NCBI GenBank assembly: GCA_900550785.1
Contig: URTL01000087.1
Span: 1 to 8,160 of the forward strand
Direction: 5' to 3'
From: an uncultured Collinsella sp.
GTDB lineage: Bacteria > Actinomycetota > Coriobacteriia > Coriobacteriales > Coriobacteriaceae
DNA: 8,160 bases
The notes under the pieces were generated by a model, which saw only the letters and a program-made list of their open reading frames with translations, had not been told where the DNA came from and did no database searches. This document shows positions 1-5,879 of this stretch, piece by piece. Position numbers and translations under genes: made by a program. Numbering within the stretch: the first letter of the stretch is position 1; each line of letters opens with the position of its first letter.

Positions 1-923
1 CTGCTGCTGACGGTGCCGCTGCCGAGCCGGTTGAGGTGCACGTCGCCTCGCTCAAGGGTCCGACGTCGATGGGTCTGGTGCAGTTTATGGACCGGGCGGC
101 CGATGGTGAGACGGACAACGAGTTCGACTTTGCGATCAGCACTGCAGCCGATGAGATCGTGCCCAAGGTGATTCAGGGCGATGTCGATATCGCCCTGGTG
201 CCTGCCAACGTGGCGAGCGTGCTCTACAACAAGACCGAGGGTGCGGTGCAGGTCATCGACATCAACACGCTGGGCGTGCTGAACGTTGTGACGGGCGACG
301 CGAGTGTGGCCTCGTTTGGCGATCTGGCGGGCCATACCGTCTATATGACGGGCAAGGGCACCACACCGGAGTACGTCATGAACTACCTGCTGGAGCGCGC
401 AGGCCTGACCGGCCAGGTGACGCTCGAGTTTAAGAGCGAGCCCACCGAGGTGCTGTCGGCCCTGCTTGCCGACCCGTCCGCCGTGGGCGTGCTGCCGGAG
501 CCGTTCAAGACCGCTGCCATCGCCAAGAGCGAAGGCAGGCTGTCGGCTCCGGTAAGCCTGACCGATGTGTGGGACGAGTTGGCAGGTGACACGGGTTCGC
601 GCCTGCTGACGGGCGTGACCGTGGTGCGCCGCGCGTTTGCCGAGGAACATCCCGAGGCTGTGGCGGAGTTCTTGAGCTGCCATGCGGCGAGCGTTAAGGC
701 TGTCAATGCGGCGCCGGCAGACTGGGCGCAGGCCGTGGTCGATGCCGGCATCGTGGACAACGCCAAGATCGCCGAGAAGGCGATTCCCGGGTGCATGCTC
801 GTGTGCCAGACGGGCAAGGATATGAAGGCGGCACTTAGTGGGTATCTGCAGGTGCTGTCCGACGCGGACGCGAGCGCCGTGGGTGGTAAACTTCCGGCTG
901 ACGATTTCTACTACATGGAGTAG
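1..923 (+). CDS. ABC transporter substrate-binding protein, NitT/TauT (NMT1-like) type, 5' end missing
   Basis: This is the C-terminal 306 residues of a secreted solute-binding protein that would deliver a small organic or anionic ligand to the importer encoded next door. The open frame runs in from the left edge (first full codon at 3), so the start and the presumed lipoprotein signal lie outside the window. The first visible residues (AADGAAAEPVE) look like the Ala-rich linker that follows a lipobox. The mature domain then begins with VASLKGPTSMGL. A first-lobe segment, ISTAADEIVPKVIQGDVDIALVPANVASVLYNK in sense, matches the type II binding fold of the NMT1/SsuA/TauA group; later come the TGKGTTPEY region and an EEHPEAVAEFL helix. 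The GTG at 36 is internal, not the start. The stop is three bases before the permease-ATPase gene, whose SD sits inside this gene's last codons, so the two are probably co-translated. The ligand (thiamine precursor, riboflavin, sulfonate, nitrate or other) cannot be told from sequence. Confidence 0.85.
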   Translation, partial: AADGAAAEPVEVHVASLKGPTSMGLVQFMDRAADGETDNEFDFAISTAADEIVPKVIQGDVDIALVPANVASVLYNKTEGAVQVIDINTLGVLNVVTGDASVASFGDLAGHTVYMTGKGTTPEYVMNYLLERAGLTGQVTLEFKSEPTEVLSALLADPSAVGVLPEPFKTAAIAKSEGRLSAPVSLTDVWDELAGDTGSRLLTGVTVVRRAFAEEHPEAVAEFLSCHAASVKAVNAAPADWAQAVVDAGIVDNAKIAEKAIPGCMLVCQTGKDMKAALSGYLQVLSDADASAVGGKLPADDFYYME

Positions 924-926
924 CCC

Positions 927-2303
927 GTGCGTGCGTTTGCTCGACAAATGACAGAGCGTATGAAGGCGGTGGCGGCAGCAGGTGCCGTCGCCGCCTTTTG
1001 GCTTGCCGTGTGGGTCTTCGCGGCGGTGCGGGTGGCGCAGCCACTGATCTTGCCGGGGCCGGGTGCTGTTGCCGTGGCGCTGCTGCGCCTGGTGTGCGAT
1101 GGCGGTACCTGGGCGATTTTGGTGGGCTCGGGCGCGCGGATACTGGGCGGGCTGGCGCTTGCCGCGGTGTGTGGTGGCGTGCTTGCCGGGATTTCGTCAC
1201 GGTTGCGGGCGTTTGCGCGCCTGGTGGCTCCGGCATTTTCGTTTGTTAAGGCGACGCCGGTTGCCTGCGTGGTGGTCCTGCTGCTTATTTGGTTGGGATC
1301 GGCGCGCGTGAGCATCGCCGCGGTCTTTTTGATGGCGCTGCCGGGCGTGTATTTTTCGCTGGCCGAGGGCTTGGCACAGGTGAATAAACCGCTGGAGCAG
1401 ATGTTCCGTCTGCATGGCGTGCGCGGCTGGCGCCTGTTTTGCGCCCATACCTGGCGCGAAGTCCTGCCGTTTGTGCTTTCGTGCGCCCGCGCCGTGATCG
1501 GCATGAGCTGGAAGGCCGGCGTGGCAGCCGAGCTGATCGGCATGGCGGTGGGCACCGTGGGCGAGCGCATCTATCAGGCAAAGCTTTTGATTGAGACGGC
1601 TGATTTGCTGGCGTGGACCGTGCTGGTCGTTGCCGCCTCGTGGGCGTGTGAGCGCGTGCTGGTGTGGCTGCTGCGGGTTTCGGGACCCGTGGCGTGGCGC
1701 GCGGCCGTGCGGGCGCATGGGCATGGACTGCGCGGGCGTGCGGGGGCTGCGAGCGATGGCGCCGCAGCGGAGCTTGCGCTTGCCGTGGGCGATCGTGCGC
1801 CCTGGGCGCCGGCGCTGGATGGTCTGGTGCTCAACGTGCCTGCGGGTGGGCGTATCTGCGTGATGGGCGCTTCGGGCATGGGCAAGTCGACGCTGCTTTC
1901 GTTGGCAGCGGGGGAGTGCGCGCCGTGCTCGATGGTGTTTCAGGATGCACGCTTGGTAGAGGGCAGCTCGGCTTTGGATAACGTGCTGGTGTGTGCCGAT
2001 GCGCGCGTGGATGCTTCGAACGCTACGACCTTGCTGCGCCGGTTGGTGCCGGGAATCGACGTGCATGTTCGCGTGGCTGAGCTTTCGGGCGGGCAGCGCC
2101 GTCGTGTCGAGATCGCTCGAGCCCTGCTGTGTGGCGGCTGTGCCGTCATTCTGGATGAGCCCTTTACCGGCCTGGACGCCGCCGCGCGCGATGCGACGGC
2201 CGAGGCCGTGCTAGACCTGCTCGACGGTCGCACGCTCTTGCTCGCCACGCACGATGTCGTCGACGCTCAAGCCCTCGATATCTCGGACATCATCACGCTC
2301 TAA
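927..2303 (+). CDS. Fused ABC transporter permease-ATPase (NitT/TauT type)
   Basis: One 458-residue protein combines two importer subunits that are normally separate. Residues 1-250 are the inner-membrane permease: about six hydrophobic segments (near 17-37, 70-90, 110-124, 128-148, 180-206, 228-250) and an EAA-type coupling loop near 157-181 with G164 and the LP at 180-181. Residues 252-280 form an Ala/Gly/Arg-rich linker. Residues 281-458 are the ATPase: possible A-loop aromatic W293, Walker A GASGMGKST (314-322), Q-loop Q339, signature LSGGQ (386-390), Walker B CAVILDE (405-411), D-loop GLDA, and switch H442. Only 19 residues separate the Walker A lysine (K320) from Q339, against about 40 in MalK, so part of the beta subdomain is missing although all catalytic motifs remain. 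I chose the GTG at 927 because GGAG at 917-920 sits six bases upstream; the ATG at 948 is an alternative. The binding-protein gene ends three bases earlier, so the two probably form one importer. Confidence 0.85.
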   Translation: MRAFARQMTERMKAVAAAGAVAAFWLAVWVFAAVRVAQPLILPGPGAVAVALLRLVCDGGTWAILVGSGARILGGLALAAVCGGVLAGISSRLRAFARLVAPAFSFVKATPVACVVVLLLIWLGSARVSIAAVFLMALPGVYFSLAEGLAQVNKPLEQMFRLHGVRGWRLFCAHTWREVLPFVLSCARAVIGMSWKAGVAAELIGMAVGTVGERIYQAKLLIETADLLAWTVLVVAASWACERVLVWLLRVSGPVAWRAAVRAHGHGLRGRAGAASDGAAAELALAVGDRAPWAPALDGLVLNVPAGGRICVMGASGMGKSTLLSLAAGECAPCSMVFQDARLVEGSSALDNVLVCADARVDASNATTLLRRLVPGIDVHVRVAELSGGQRRRVEIARALLCGGCAVILDEPFTGLDAAARDATAEAVLDLLDGRTLLLATHDVVDAQALDISDIITL

Positions 2304-2319
2304 AAACTTACTCAGCAAC

Positions 2320-2351
2320 AAAATGATTCGTTTTCCTCCGTCCCCATGGGG
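2320..2351 (-). repeat. Half REP-like element with GGGGACGGAGGAAAA core
   Basis: Read on the minus strand this carries GGGGACGGAGGAAAA followed by CGAATCATTTTG. The core resembles GGGACGGGGCTAAAAA in the complete palindrome at 5845-5879 (shared pattern GGGACGG, purine, G, then AAAA). The matching upstream arm that would make a full stem is absent; CCCCAT stands in its place. I read it as a decayed or partial copy of a dispersed intergenic repeat. This rests on similarity inside the window only. Confidence 0.35.
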
Positions 2352-2358
2352 TCGGGTG

Positions 2359-2367
2359 TGGTATTCT
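2359..2367 (+). promoter_or_regulatory. Possible extended -10 promoter box for the RHH gene
   Basis: TGGTATTCT fits an extended -10 (TGn plus TATTCT, four of six to consensus). No good -35 lies 16-18 bases upstream. Transcription would begin near 2374, right at the edge of the dyad at 2376-2404, and give a leader of about 145 bases. The call is weak on its own and leans on the position of the dyad. Confidence 0.3.
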
Positions 2368-2375
2368 ATCTGCGG

Positions 2376-2404
2376 GGTAATACTTAGGAATACCTAGTAA
2401 TACC
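2376..2404. promoter_or_regulatory. 29-bp dyad, candidate operator for the RHH protein
   Basis: The outer arms GGTAATACT (2376-2384) and AGTAATACC (2396-2404) are inverted repeats matching at eight of nine positions. Inside them TAGG (2385-2388) and CCTA (2393-2396) are again symmetric. The same stretch can be read as ten-base direct units, TAATACTTAG, GAATACCTAG and TAATACC, i.e. one helical turn apart. It is AT-rich inside GC-rich surroundings and lies just after a possible -10 box. RHH antitoxins commonly repress their own genes from such short repeated sites, so autoregulation is the likely role; this is inference. Confidence 0.45.
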
Positions 2405-2427
2405 AACGCCGCAGAAACAAACTCCGG

Positions 2428-2482
2428 ATGCGGGCCAATCGGGTTGCCTTCACAGCCCGTCGCCCAGCCGCGTGGCCCGCAT
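2428..2482 (+). promoter_or_regulatory. GC-rich leader hairpin upstream of the RHH gene
   Basis: ATGCGGGCC (2428-2436) and GGCCCGCAT (2474-2482) are perfect nine-base inverted repeats. Adding the outer CGGA and TCCG pairing needs a small bulge. Between them CGGG (2440-2443) can pair with CCCG (2456-2459), giving a branched fold. No U-run follows, so it is not a simple terminator. It ends about 25 bases before the ribosome binding site AAGGAA and could affect translation or RNA stability. I do not recognise it as a known riboswitch class. Confidence 0.4.
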
Positions 2483-2518
2483 CTATCCGCACTACCGTCG
2501 TTTCAAAAAGGAAGCGCC

Positions 2519-2740
2519 ATGGCAGAACACATGACCCCCGTAGTCGCGAAGGTCTTGCCCGAGGAGAAGGCAGCCTTCGCGGCGGCAACCCAGCTCGTGG
2601 GCACCACGCCGTCCAACGCCATCCGCATGTTTATCGCCGCGTTCAATCGCTGCGGCACCTTCCCGTTCGACATCTCGCCCAGCGGGGCTTTTGGCAAAGA
2701 CTGTCCCCAACAGCTAGTCGTTGAAGAACGTTCCCAATGA
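2519..2740 (+). CDS. RelB/DinJ-type ribbon-helix-helix protein, toxin partner absent
   Basis: This 73-residue protein resembles the RelB/DinJ antitoxin family: a short strand (residues 7-13), helix 1 (about 15-26), helix 2 carrying TPSNAIRMFI (30-39), and FPFDI (48-52), which corresponds to LPFDL in E. coli DinJ. In that family the N-terminal part dimerises and binds DNA, and the C-terminal part wraps the toxin. Here the protein is shorter than DinJ (86 residues), and its last residues, from L66 to the stop, are encoded by a REP-like palindrome, so the toxin-binding end may be lost. I chose the ATG at 2519 because AAAAGGAA (2506-2513) precedes it; the frame is open further upstream but has no family match there. 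No RelE/YafQ toxin follows; the next gene is a membrane protease starting 23 bases later. It may now act only as a DNA-binding regulator of itself or its neighbour. Confidence 0.7.
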   Translation: MAEHMTPVVAKVLPEEKAAFAAATQLVGTTPSNAIRMFIAAFNRCGTFPFDISPSGAFGKDCPQQLVVEERSQ

Positions 2741-2744
2741 CTAG
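2714..2744. repeat. REP-like palindrome across the RHH stop codon
   Basis: CTAGTCGTTG (2714-2723) pairs with CAATGACTAG (2735-2744) with one G-U wobble, around an 11-base loop holding the palindrome GAACGTTC. The minus strand reads GGGAACG at the loop, like the GGGACGG at the loop of the 5845-5879 palindrome, which also has an 11-base loop and AGTC...GACT stems. In addition, 2704-2723 and 2731-2750 are imperfect direct repeats (15 of 20 identical), 27 bases apart. It supplies the last codons and stop of the RHH gene. Confidence 0.5.
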
Positions 2745-2750
2745 TCGTCG

Positions 2751-2758
2751 GGAGGAGG
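2751..2758 (+). promoter_or_regulatory. Ribosome binding site that sets the CPBP start
   Basis: GGAGGAGG stands five bases before the ATG at 2764. This favours 2764 over the in-frame ATG at 2737, which overlaps the previous stop codon, lies inside the REP-like palindrome and has no ribosome binding site of comparable strength. Confidence 0.7.
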
Positions 2759-2763
2759 TTGGC

Positions 2764-3675
2764 ATGCTCAATGCGATGATTTGGGCGCTTGCCTGTTTTG
2801 GCGTCGTTGCTGTCGATATTGCCCTGAGCGTCGTTTTGTTTTCCGCCCTTGGCGTCGCATCGGTGTTCATGGGTTTTTCGATCGATGACCTCGACATTCA
2901 ATTGCTTCAGGCCGTCGCGCAGACAGCATCGTTTTTGATGGCGCTGCTGTGGTGGCGTTATCTGTGGCCGCGTTCGTTTATGGCACGCCGGCAAAGCGAA
3001 CACCCGCTCGGCGGGGGAGCGCGTGGGGCGTGGAAACGCATCGCCTGCGTTATCGTGATCGGCCTGGCCCTGCAGGTGGTTGTTGGCTACGTGACCGACG
3101 CCGCGCTGTCGCTGTTGCCCGATGCCGCGGCCGACTACAGCGAGCTTGTCGAGGAAACAGGCATGGGCGACACCAGTTATCTCGCCGTCCTGACTACGGT
3201 ACTCGGCGCCCCATTTTGTGAAGAGCTGCTGGTGCGCGGCATTATTTTTGAGTTTTCGCTCCGAGCGTTTAATCCGCAGTGCCGCCCACTTTGGAAGCGC
3301 CGGCGTCGTGCGAGCGCGCAGGATGGCGCCATGGTGCCTTGGGCGGCCCCAAGCACGTGGGGTATCGCCGCGGCAATCGTGCTGCAGGCGGCCATCTTTG
3401 GCTTTATGCATATGAACTGGGTGCAGGGCTGCTATGCGGGCGCTGCCGGCCTCATTTTTGGCTGGGTGCTCGTGACGACCGGAAAGCTCCGCTACACGAT
3501 CCTGCTGCACTTTGCCTTTAATGCCGGGTCGTATCTCATGACGTTGCTCTGGTTTGTGAACACGCCGCTCGACGTGGCAATTACGGTCGCGATCGCCGGC
3601 GTCATCCTCGTTGAGGCAATGCGCTCGCTGCGCCACGCGTGTGGGATGGACGCAGCGAGCGTACCGCTGCCCTAG
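2764..3675 (+). CDS. CPBP family intramembrane glutamic/metalloprotease
   Basis: This 303-residue polytopic membrane protein carries all three signature motifs of the CPBP (Abi, Rce1-like) family. Motif 1 is EELLVR at 153-158. Motif 2 is FGFMH, with F212 and H216. Motif 3 is HFAFN, with H249 and N253. These glutamates, histidines and asparagine form the catalytic site, so it is predicted to be active. About eight hydrophobic stretches are visible (near 5-35, 49-66, 92-110, 139-150, 200-218, 223-238, 244-264, 270-286). A basic cytoplasmic-looking loop with a run of Lys/Arg around 174-182 lies between motifs 1 and 2. Bacterial members cleave prenylated or other membrane substrates, or act in peptide maturation or bacteriocin immunity; the substrate here is unknown. 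It follows the RHH gene by 23 bases in the same direction and probably shares its transcript. Its stop overlaps the stop of the opposing YgiQ gene. Confidence 0.85.
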   Translation: MLNAMIWALACFGVVAVDIALSVVLFSALGVASVFMGFSIDDLDIQLLQAVAQTASFLMALLWWRYLWPRSFMARRQSEHPLGGGARGAWKRIACVIVIGLALQVVVGYVTDAALSLLPDAAADYSELVEETGMGDTSYLAVLTTVLGAPFCEELLVRGIIFEFSLRAFNPQCRPLWKRRRRASAQDGAMVPWAAPSTWGIAAAIVLQAAIFGFMHMNWVQGCYAGAAGLIFGWVLVTTGKLRYTILLHFAFNAGSYLMTLLWFVNTPLDVAITVAIAGVILVEAMRSLRHACGMDAASVPLP

Positions 3676-5807
3676 TTGCGACGCCCGCCTCCGTTGGCGC
3701 CCTGACGCCCCTGGGCCGCGCGATTGCGGCCTGCGGTGTTCTGTGCGCGTGACATGCCGCCGTGGCCCTTGTTGCCCTTGGGCCCCTTGCCGCCGGCACT
3801 GCCGTGGGCCTTACCGCCCTTCTTGCCGGTGCCATGCCCACCGCCAGCAGACGTCTCGCCCGGGCGTGGCGGCACGGGGCGAATCAGGCAATGCTTGGTG
3901 TAGCCAATCAGGTCACGACGCCCGGCCTTCTCCAGCGCCTCGCGCACCAGCTTGTAGTTCTCGGGCTTGCGGTACTGAATGAGCGCACGCTGCATGGCCT
4001 TTTCGTGCGGATCACGCGCCACGTAGATCGGCTCCATGGTACGTGGGTCCACGCCGGTGTAGTACATGCAGGTCGACATGGTGGACGGCGTGGGGTAGAA
4101 GTCCTGCACCTGCTCGGGCATATAGCCCATGTCGCGCACGGCTTCGGCGAGCTCCACGGCCTCCTTCATGGTCGAGCCGGGGTGGCTCGAGATTAGGTAC
4201 GGCACCACGTACTGCTTAAGTCCGTATTCACGGTTCAAGCGTTCAAATTTGCGGCAGAACGCATCGTAGACGGCTCGGCTCGGCTTGCCCATCACGGACA
4301 ACACCGCGTCGCTCACGTGCTCGGGCGCTACGCGCAGCTGGCCCGAGACATGGTGCTCCAGCAGCTCGCGCAAAAACTCGTCCGAGGCGTCGGCCATGGT
4401 GTAGTCAAAGCGGATGCCGCTGCGGACGAAGACCTTCTTGACGCCCGGCAGCTGGCGCAGGTCGCGCAACAGCTGCGTGTAGCCGCTCTCGTCGACTACC
4501 ATGTTCTTGCACACGCTCGGCCACAGGCAGCGCTTGTTCTTGCACACGCCGTGCTTGAGCTGCTTGTCGCAGGCAGGGCGGCTAAAGTTGGCCGTCGGTC
4601 CGCCCACGTCATTGATGTAGCCCTTAAACTCGGGATCGCGCGTGAGCAGCTCGGCCTCGCGCATGATCGAGTCGTGGCTGCGCATCTGCAGCACGCGGCC
4701 CTGGTGGAAGGTGAGGGCGCAAAATGAGCACTCACCAAAACAGCCACGGTTGGAGCTAATGGAAAACTTGATCTCCGCAAAGGCTGGCACGCCGCCCGCC
4801 GTGTCGTAGTCGGGATGCCAATCGCGTGCGTAGGGGAGCTCGGCCACCTCGTCCATCTCATCGGTGGTGAGCGTCGCCGATGGCGGGTTCTGCACCACAT
4901 AGACGCTGTTGGGGTAGGGCTCTACCAGGCGGTGTCCGGTGATGGGGTCCATATTCTGCTGCTGCACATTGAAGCTGCGCGCGTAGTTGAGCTTGTCGGC
5001 GGCAAGGTCGTCCCAGCTGGGCAGCAGGTCGTAGTCGTAGACCTCGTCGAGCGAGCCCGTGCGGTAGACGGTGCCGTTGATATAGGTGATCTGATCGACG
5101 GGCAGTCCCGCGTCGAGCGCGTCGGCGATCTCGACGATCGCGTGCTCGCCCATGCCGTAGATGAGGATGTCGGCGCCCGAGTCGAGCAGTACCGAGCGCT
5201 TGAGCTTGTCCTGCCAGTAGTCATAGTGGGCCAGACGGCGCAGGCTCGCCTCGATGCCGCCGATGATGATGGGGGCATCCTTGAACGTCTGGCGGATAAG
5301 GTTGCCGTAGACCGTGACGGCTCGGTTGGGACGGCGCCCCTCCTCGCCACCGGGGGTATAGGCATCGGTGTGGCGGCGGTGCTTGGTCACCGAATAGTGG
5401 TTGACCATGGAGTCCATGTTGCCGGCGCTGACGAGAAAGCCCAGGCGTGGCTCGCCGAGCACGGTGATGCTGGCGGGGTCGGTCCAGTCGGGCTGGCAGA
5501 TGATGCCCACCTTGTAGCCGTGCGCGTCGAGGACGCGGCTGACGATAGCCATGCCAAAGCTGGGATGGTCCACGTAGGCGTCGCCGCAGATGTAGACAAA
5601 GTCGCACTGGTCCCAGCCGCGCGCATCCATGTCGGCGCGGCTGACGGGGAGGAACTTATCGCGGCCCGGGCGCCAGGGACGGACAGGCGCTGCTGGGGCA
5701 TGAGTGGTGTGCCCACCCTGCGCCTTACCGCCGCGCTTTTGCTGCTGGCCCTGTTTGCCCTGCTGACTGCGCTGGTTGTTCTGAGCGTGCTGAGGCTTTT
5801 TTGCCAC
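3672..5807 (-). CDS. YgiQ family radical SAM protein
   Basis: This is a full-length (711 residues; E. coli YgiQ is about 739) cytoplasmic radical SAM enzyme of unknown reaction. An N-terminal YgiQ-type domain (about 45-340, including FVYICGDAYVDHPSFG) precedes the SAM core, whose cluster motif is CFGECSFC with C356, C360 and C363. A second Cys set, C413, C422, C427 and C433, follows GGPTANF; E. coli YgiQ has a similar set, and it may hold an auxiliary cluster or zinc. The C-terminal family domain (about 570-645) includes DFYPTPSTMSTCMYYTG. Both ends are low-complexity: Gln-rich at 5-30 and Gly/Lys/Arg-rich at 650-711, possibly RNA- or ribosome-contacting, which is speculation. I chose the GTG at 5807-5805 because GGGAGGG (complement of 5811-5817) lies just upstream; the frame extends to 5978 but that part has no family resemblance. 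It is convergent with the CPBP gene and divergent from the YoaK gene. Confidence 0.92.
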   Translation of the reverse strand: MAKKPQHAQNNQRSQQGKQGQQQKRGGKAQGGHTTHAPAAPVRPWRPGRDKFLPVSRADMDARGWDQCDFVYICGDAYVDHPSFGMAIVSRVLDAHGYKVGIICQPDWTDPASITVLGEPRLGFLVSAGNMDSMVNHYSVTKHRRHTDAYTPGGEEGRRPNRAVTVYGNLIRQTFKDAPIIIGGIEASLRRLAHYDYWQDKLKRSVLLDSGADILIYGMGEHAIVEIADALDAGLPVDQITYINGTVYRTGSLDEVYDYDLLPSWDDLAADKLNYARSFNVQQQNMDPITGHRLVEPYPNSVYVVQNPPSATLTTDEMDEVAELPYARDWHPDYDTAGGVPAFAEIKFSISSNRGCFGECSFCALTFHQGRVLQMRSHDSIMREAELLTRDPEFKGYINDVGGPTANFSRPACDKQLKHGVCKNKRCLWPSVCKNMVVDESGYTQLLRDLRQLPGVKKVFVRSGIRFDYTMADASDEFLRELLEHHVSGQLRVAPEHVSDAVLSVMGKPSRAVYDAFCRKFERLNREYGLKQYVVPYLISSHPGSTMKEAVELAEAVRDMGYMPEQVQDFYPTPSTMSTCMYYTGVDPRTMEPIYVARDPHEKAMQRALIQYRKPENYKLVREALEKAGRRDLIGYTKHCLIRPVPPRPGETSAGGGHGTGKKGGKAHGSAGGKGPKGNKGHGGMSRAQNTAGRNRAAQGRQGANGGGRRN

Positions 5808-5810
5808 GAT

Positions 5811-5817
5811 CCCTCCC
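5811..5817 (-). promoter_or_regulatory. Ribosome binding site for ygiQ-like gene
   Basis: On the minus strand GGGAGGG ends three bases before the GTG at 5807. It decides for this start over several upstream in-frame starts reaching to 5978. Confidence 0.65.
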
Positions 5818-5838
5818 GGTGTTTGTATGCTGCACGTA

Positions 5839-5844
5839 ATTGTA
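5839..5844 (-). promoter_or_regulatory. Possible -10 box for the ygiQ-like gene
   Basis: On the minus strand TACAAT matches five of six positions of the sigma-70 -10 consensus, 31 bases before the GTG. No convincing -35 exists at 16-18 bases because that position falls inside the palindrome at 5845-5879. The palindrome directly abuts this box. Confidence 0.3.
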
Positions 5845-5879
5845 ACCAGTCTTTTTGGGACGGGGCTAAAAAGACTGGT
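5845..5879. repeat. Perfect 12-bp inverted repeat, REP-like palindrome
   Basis: ACCAGTCTTTTT (5845-5856) is the exact reverse complement of AAAAAGACTGGT (5868-5879), around the 11-base loop GGGACGGGGCT. It lies between two divergently transcribed genes, where a terminator for either gene makes little sense. Its loop and arms resemble the palindrome at 2714-2744 and the half element at 2320-2351, so I read it as one copy of a dispersed REP-type repeat. A bidirectional terminator or a regulator site is the alternative. Confidence 0.55.

Larger units (their letters stand above)
2304..2518. other. Non-coding region upstream of the RHH gene
   Basis: These 215 bases carry no believable gene. In order they hold a half REP-like sequence (2320-2345) ending in the self-complementary CCCCATGGGG (2342-2351), a possible extended -10 box (2359-2367), a 29-bp dyad (2376-2404), and a GC-rich long-range hairpin (2428-2482) ahead of the ribosome binding site. 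No T-tailed hairpin follows the ABC gene, so termination after 2303 is not visible. Confidence 0.6.

Noticed and set aside
2342..2351. CCCCATGGGG as a terminator after the ABC gene
   Set aside because: The palindrome leaves almost no loop and no T-run follows.
2444..2518. Upstream in-frame start for the RHH gene
   Set aside because: The translated part is Pro-rich, lies within the leader hairpin and resembles nothing in the RelB/DinJ family; the ATG at 2519 has its own ribosome binding site.
2737..2763. ATG at 2737 as start of the CPBP gene, overlapping the RHH stop as ATGA
   Set aside because: The nine extra residues come partly from the REP-like palindrome, and GGAGGAGG at 2751-2758 points to the ATG at 2764.
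2503..3636. Long minus-strand open frame opposite the RHH and CPBP genes
   Set aside because: Its product is His/Arg/Gln-rich without motifs, while the plus strand has two recognisable families across the same bases.
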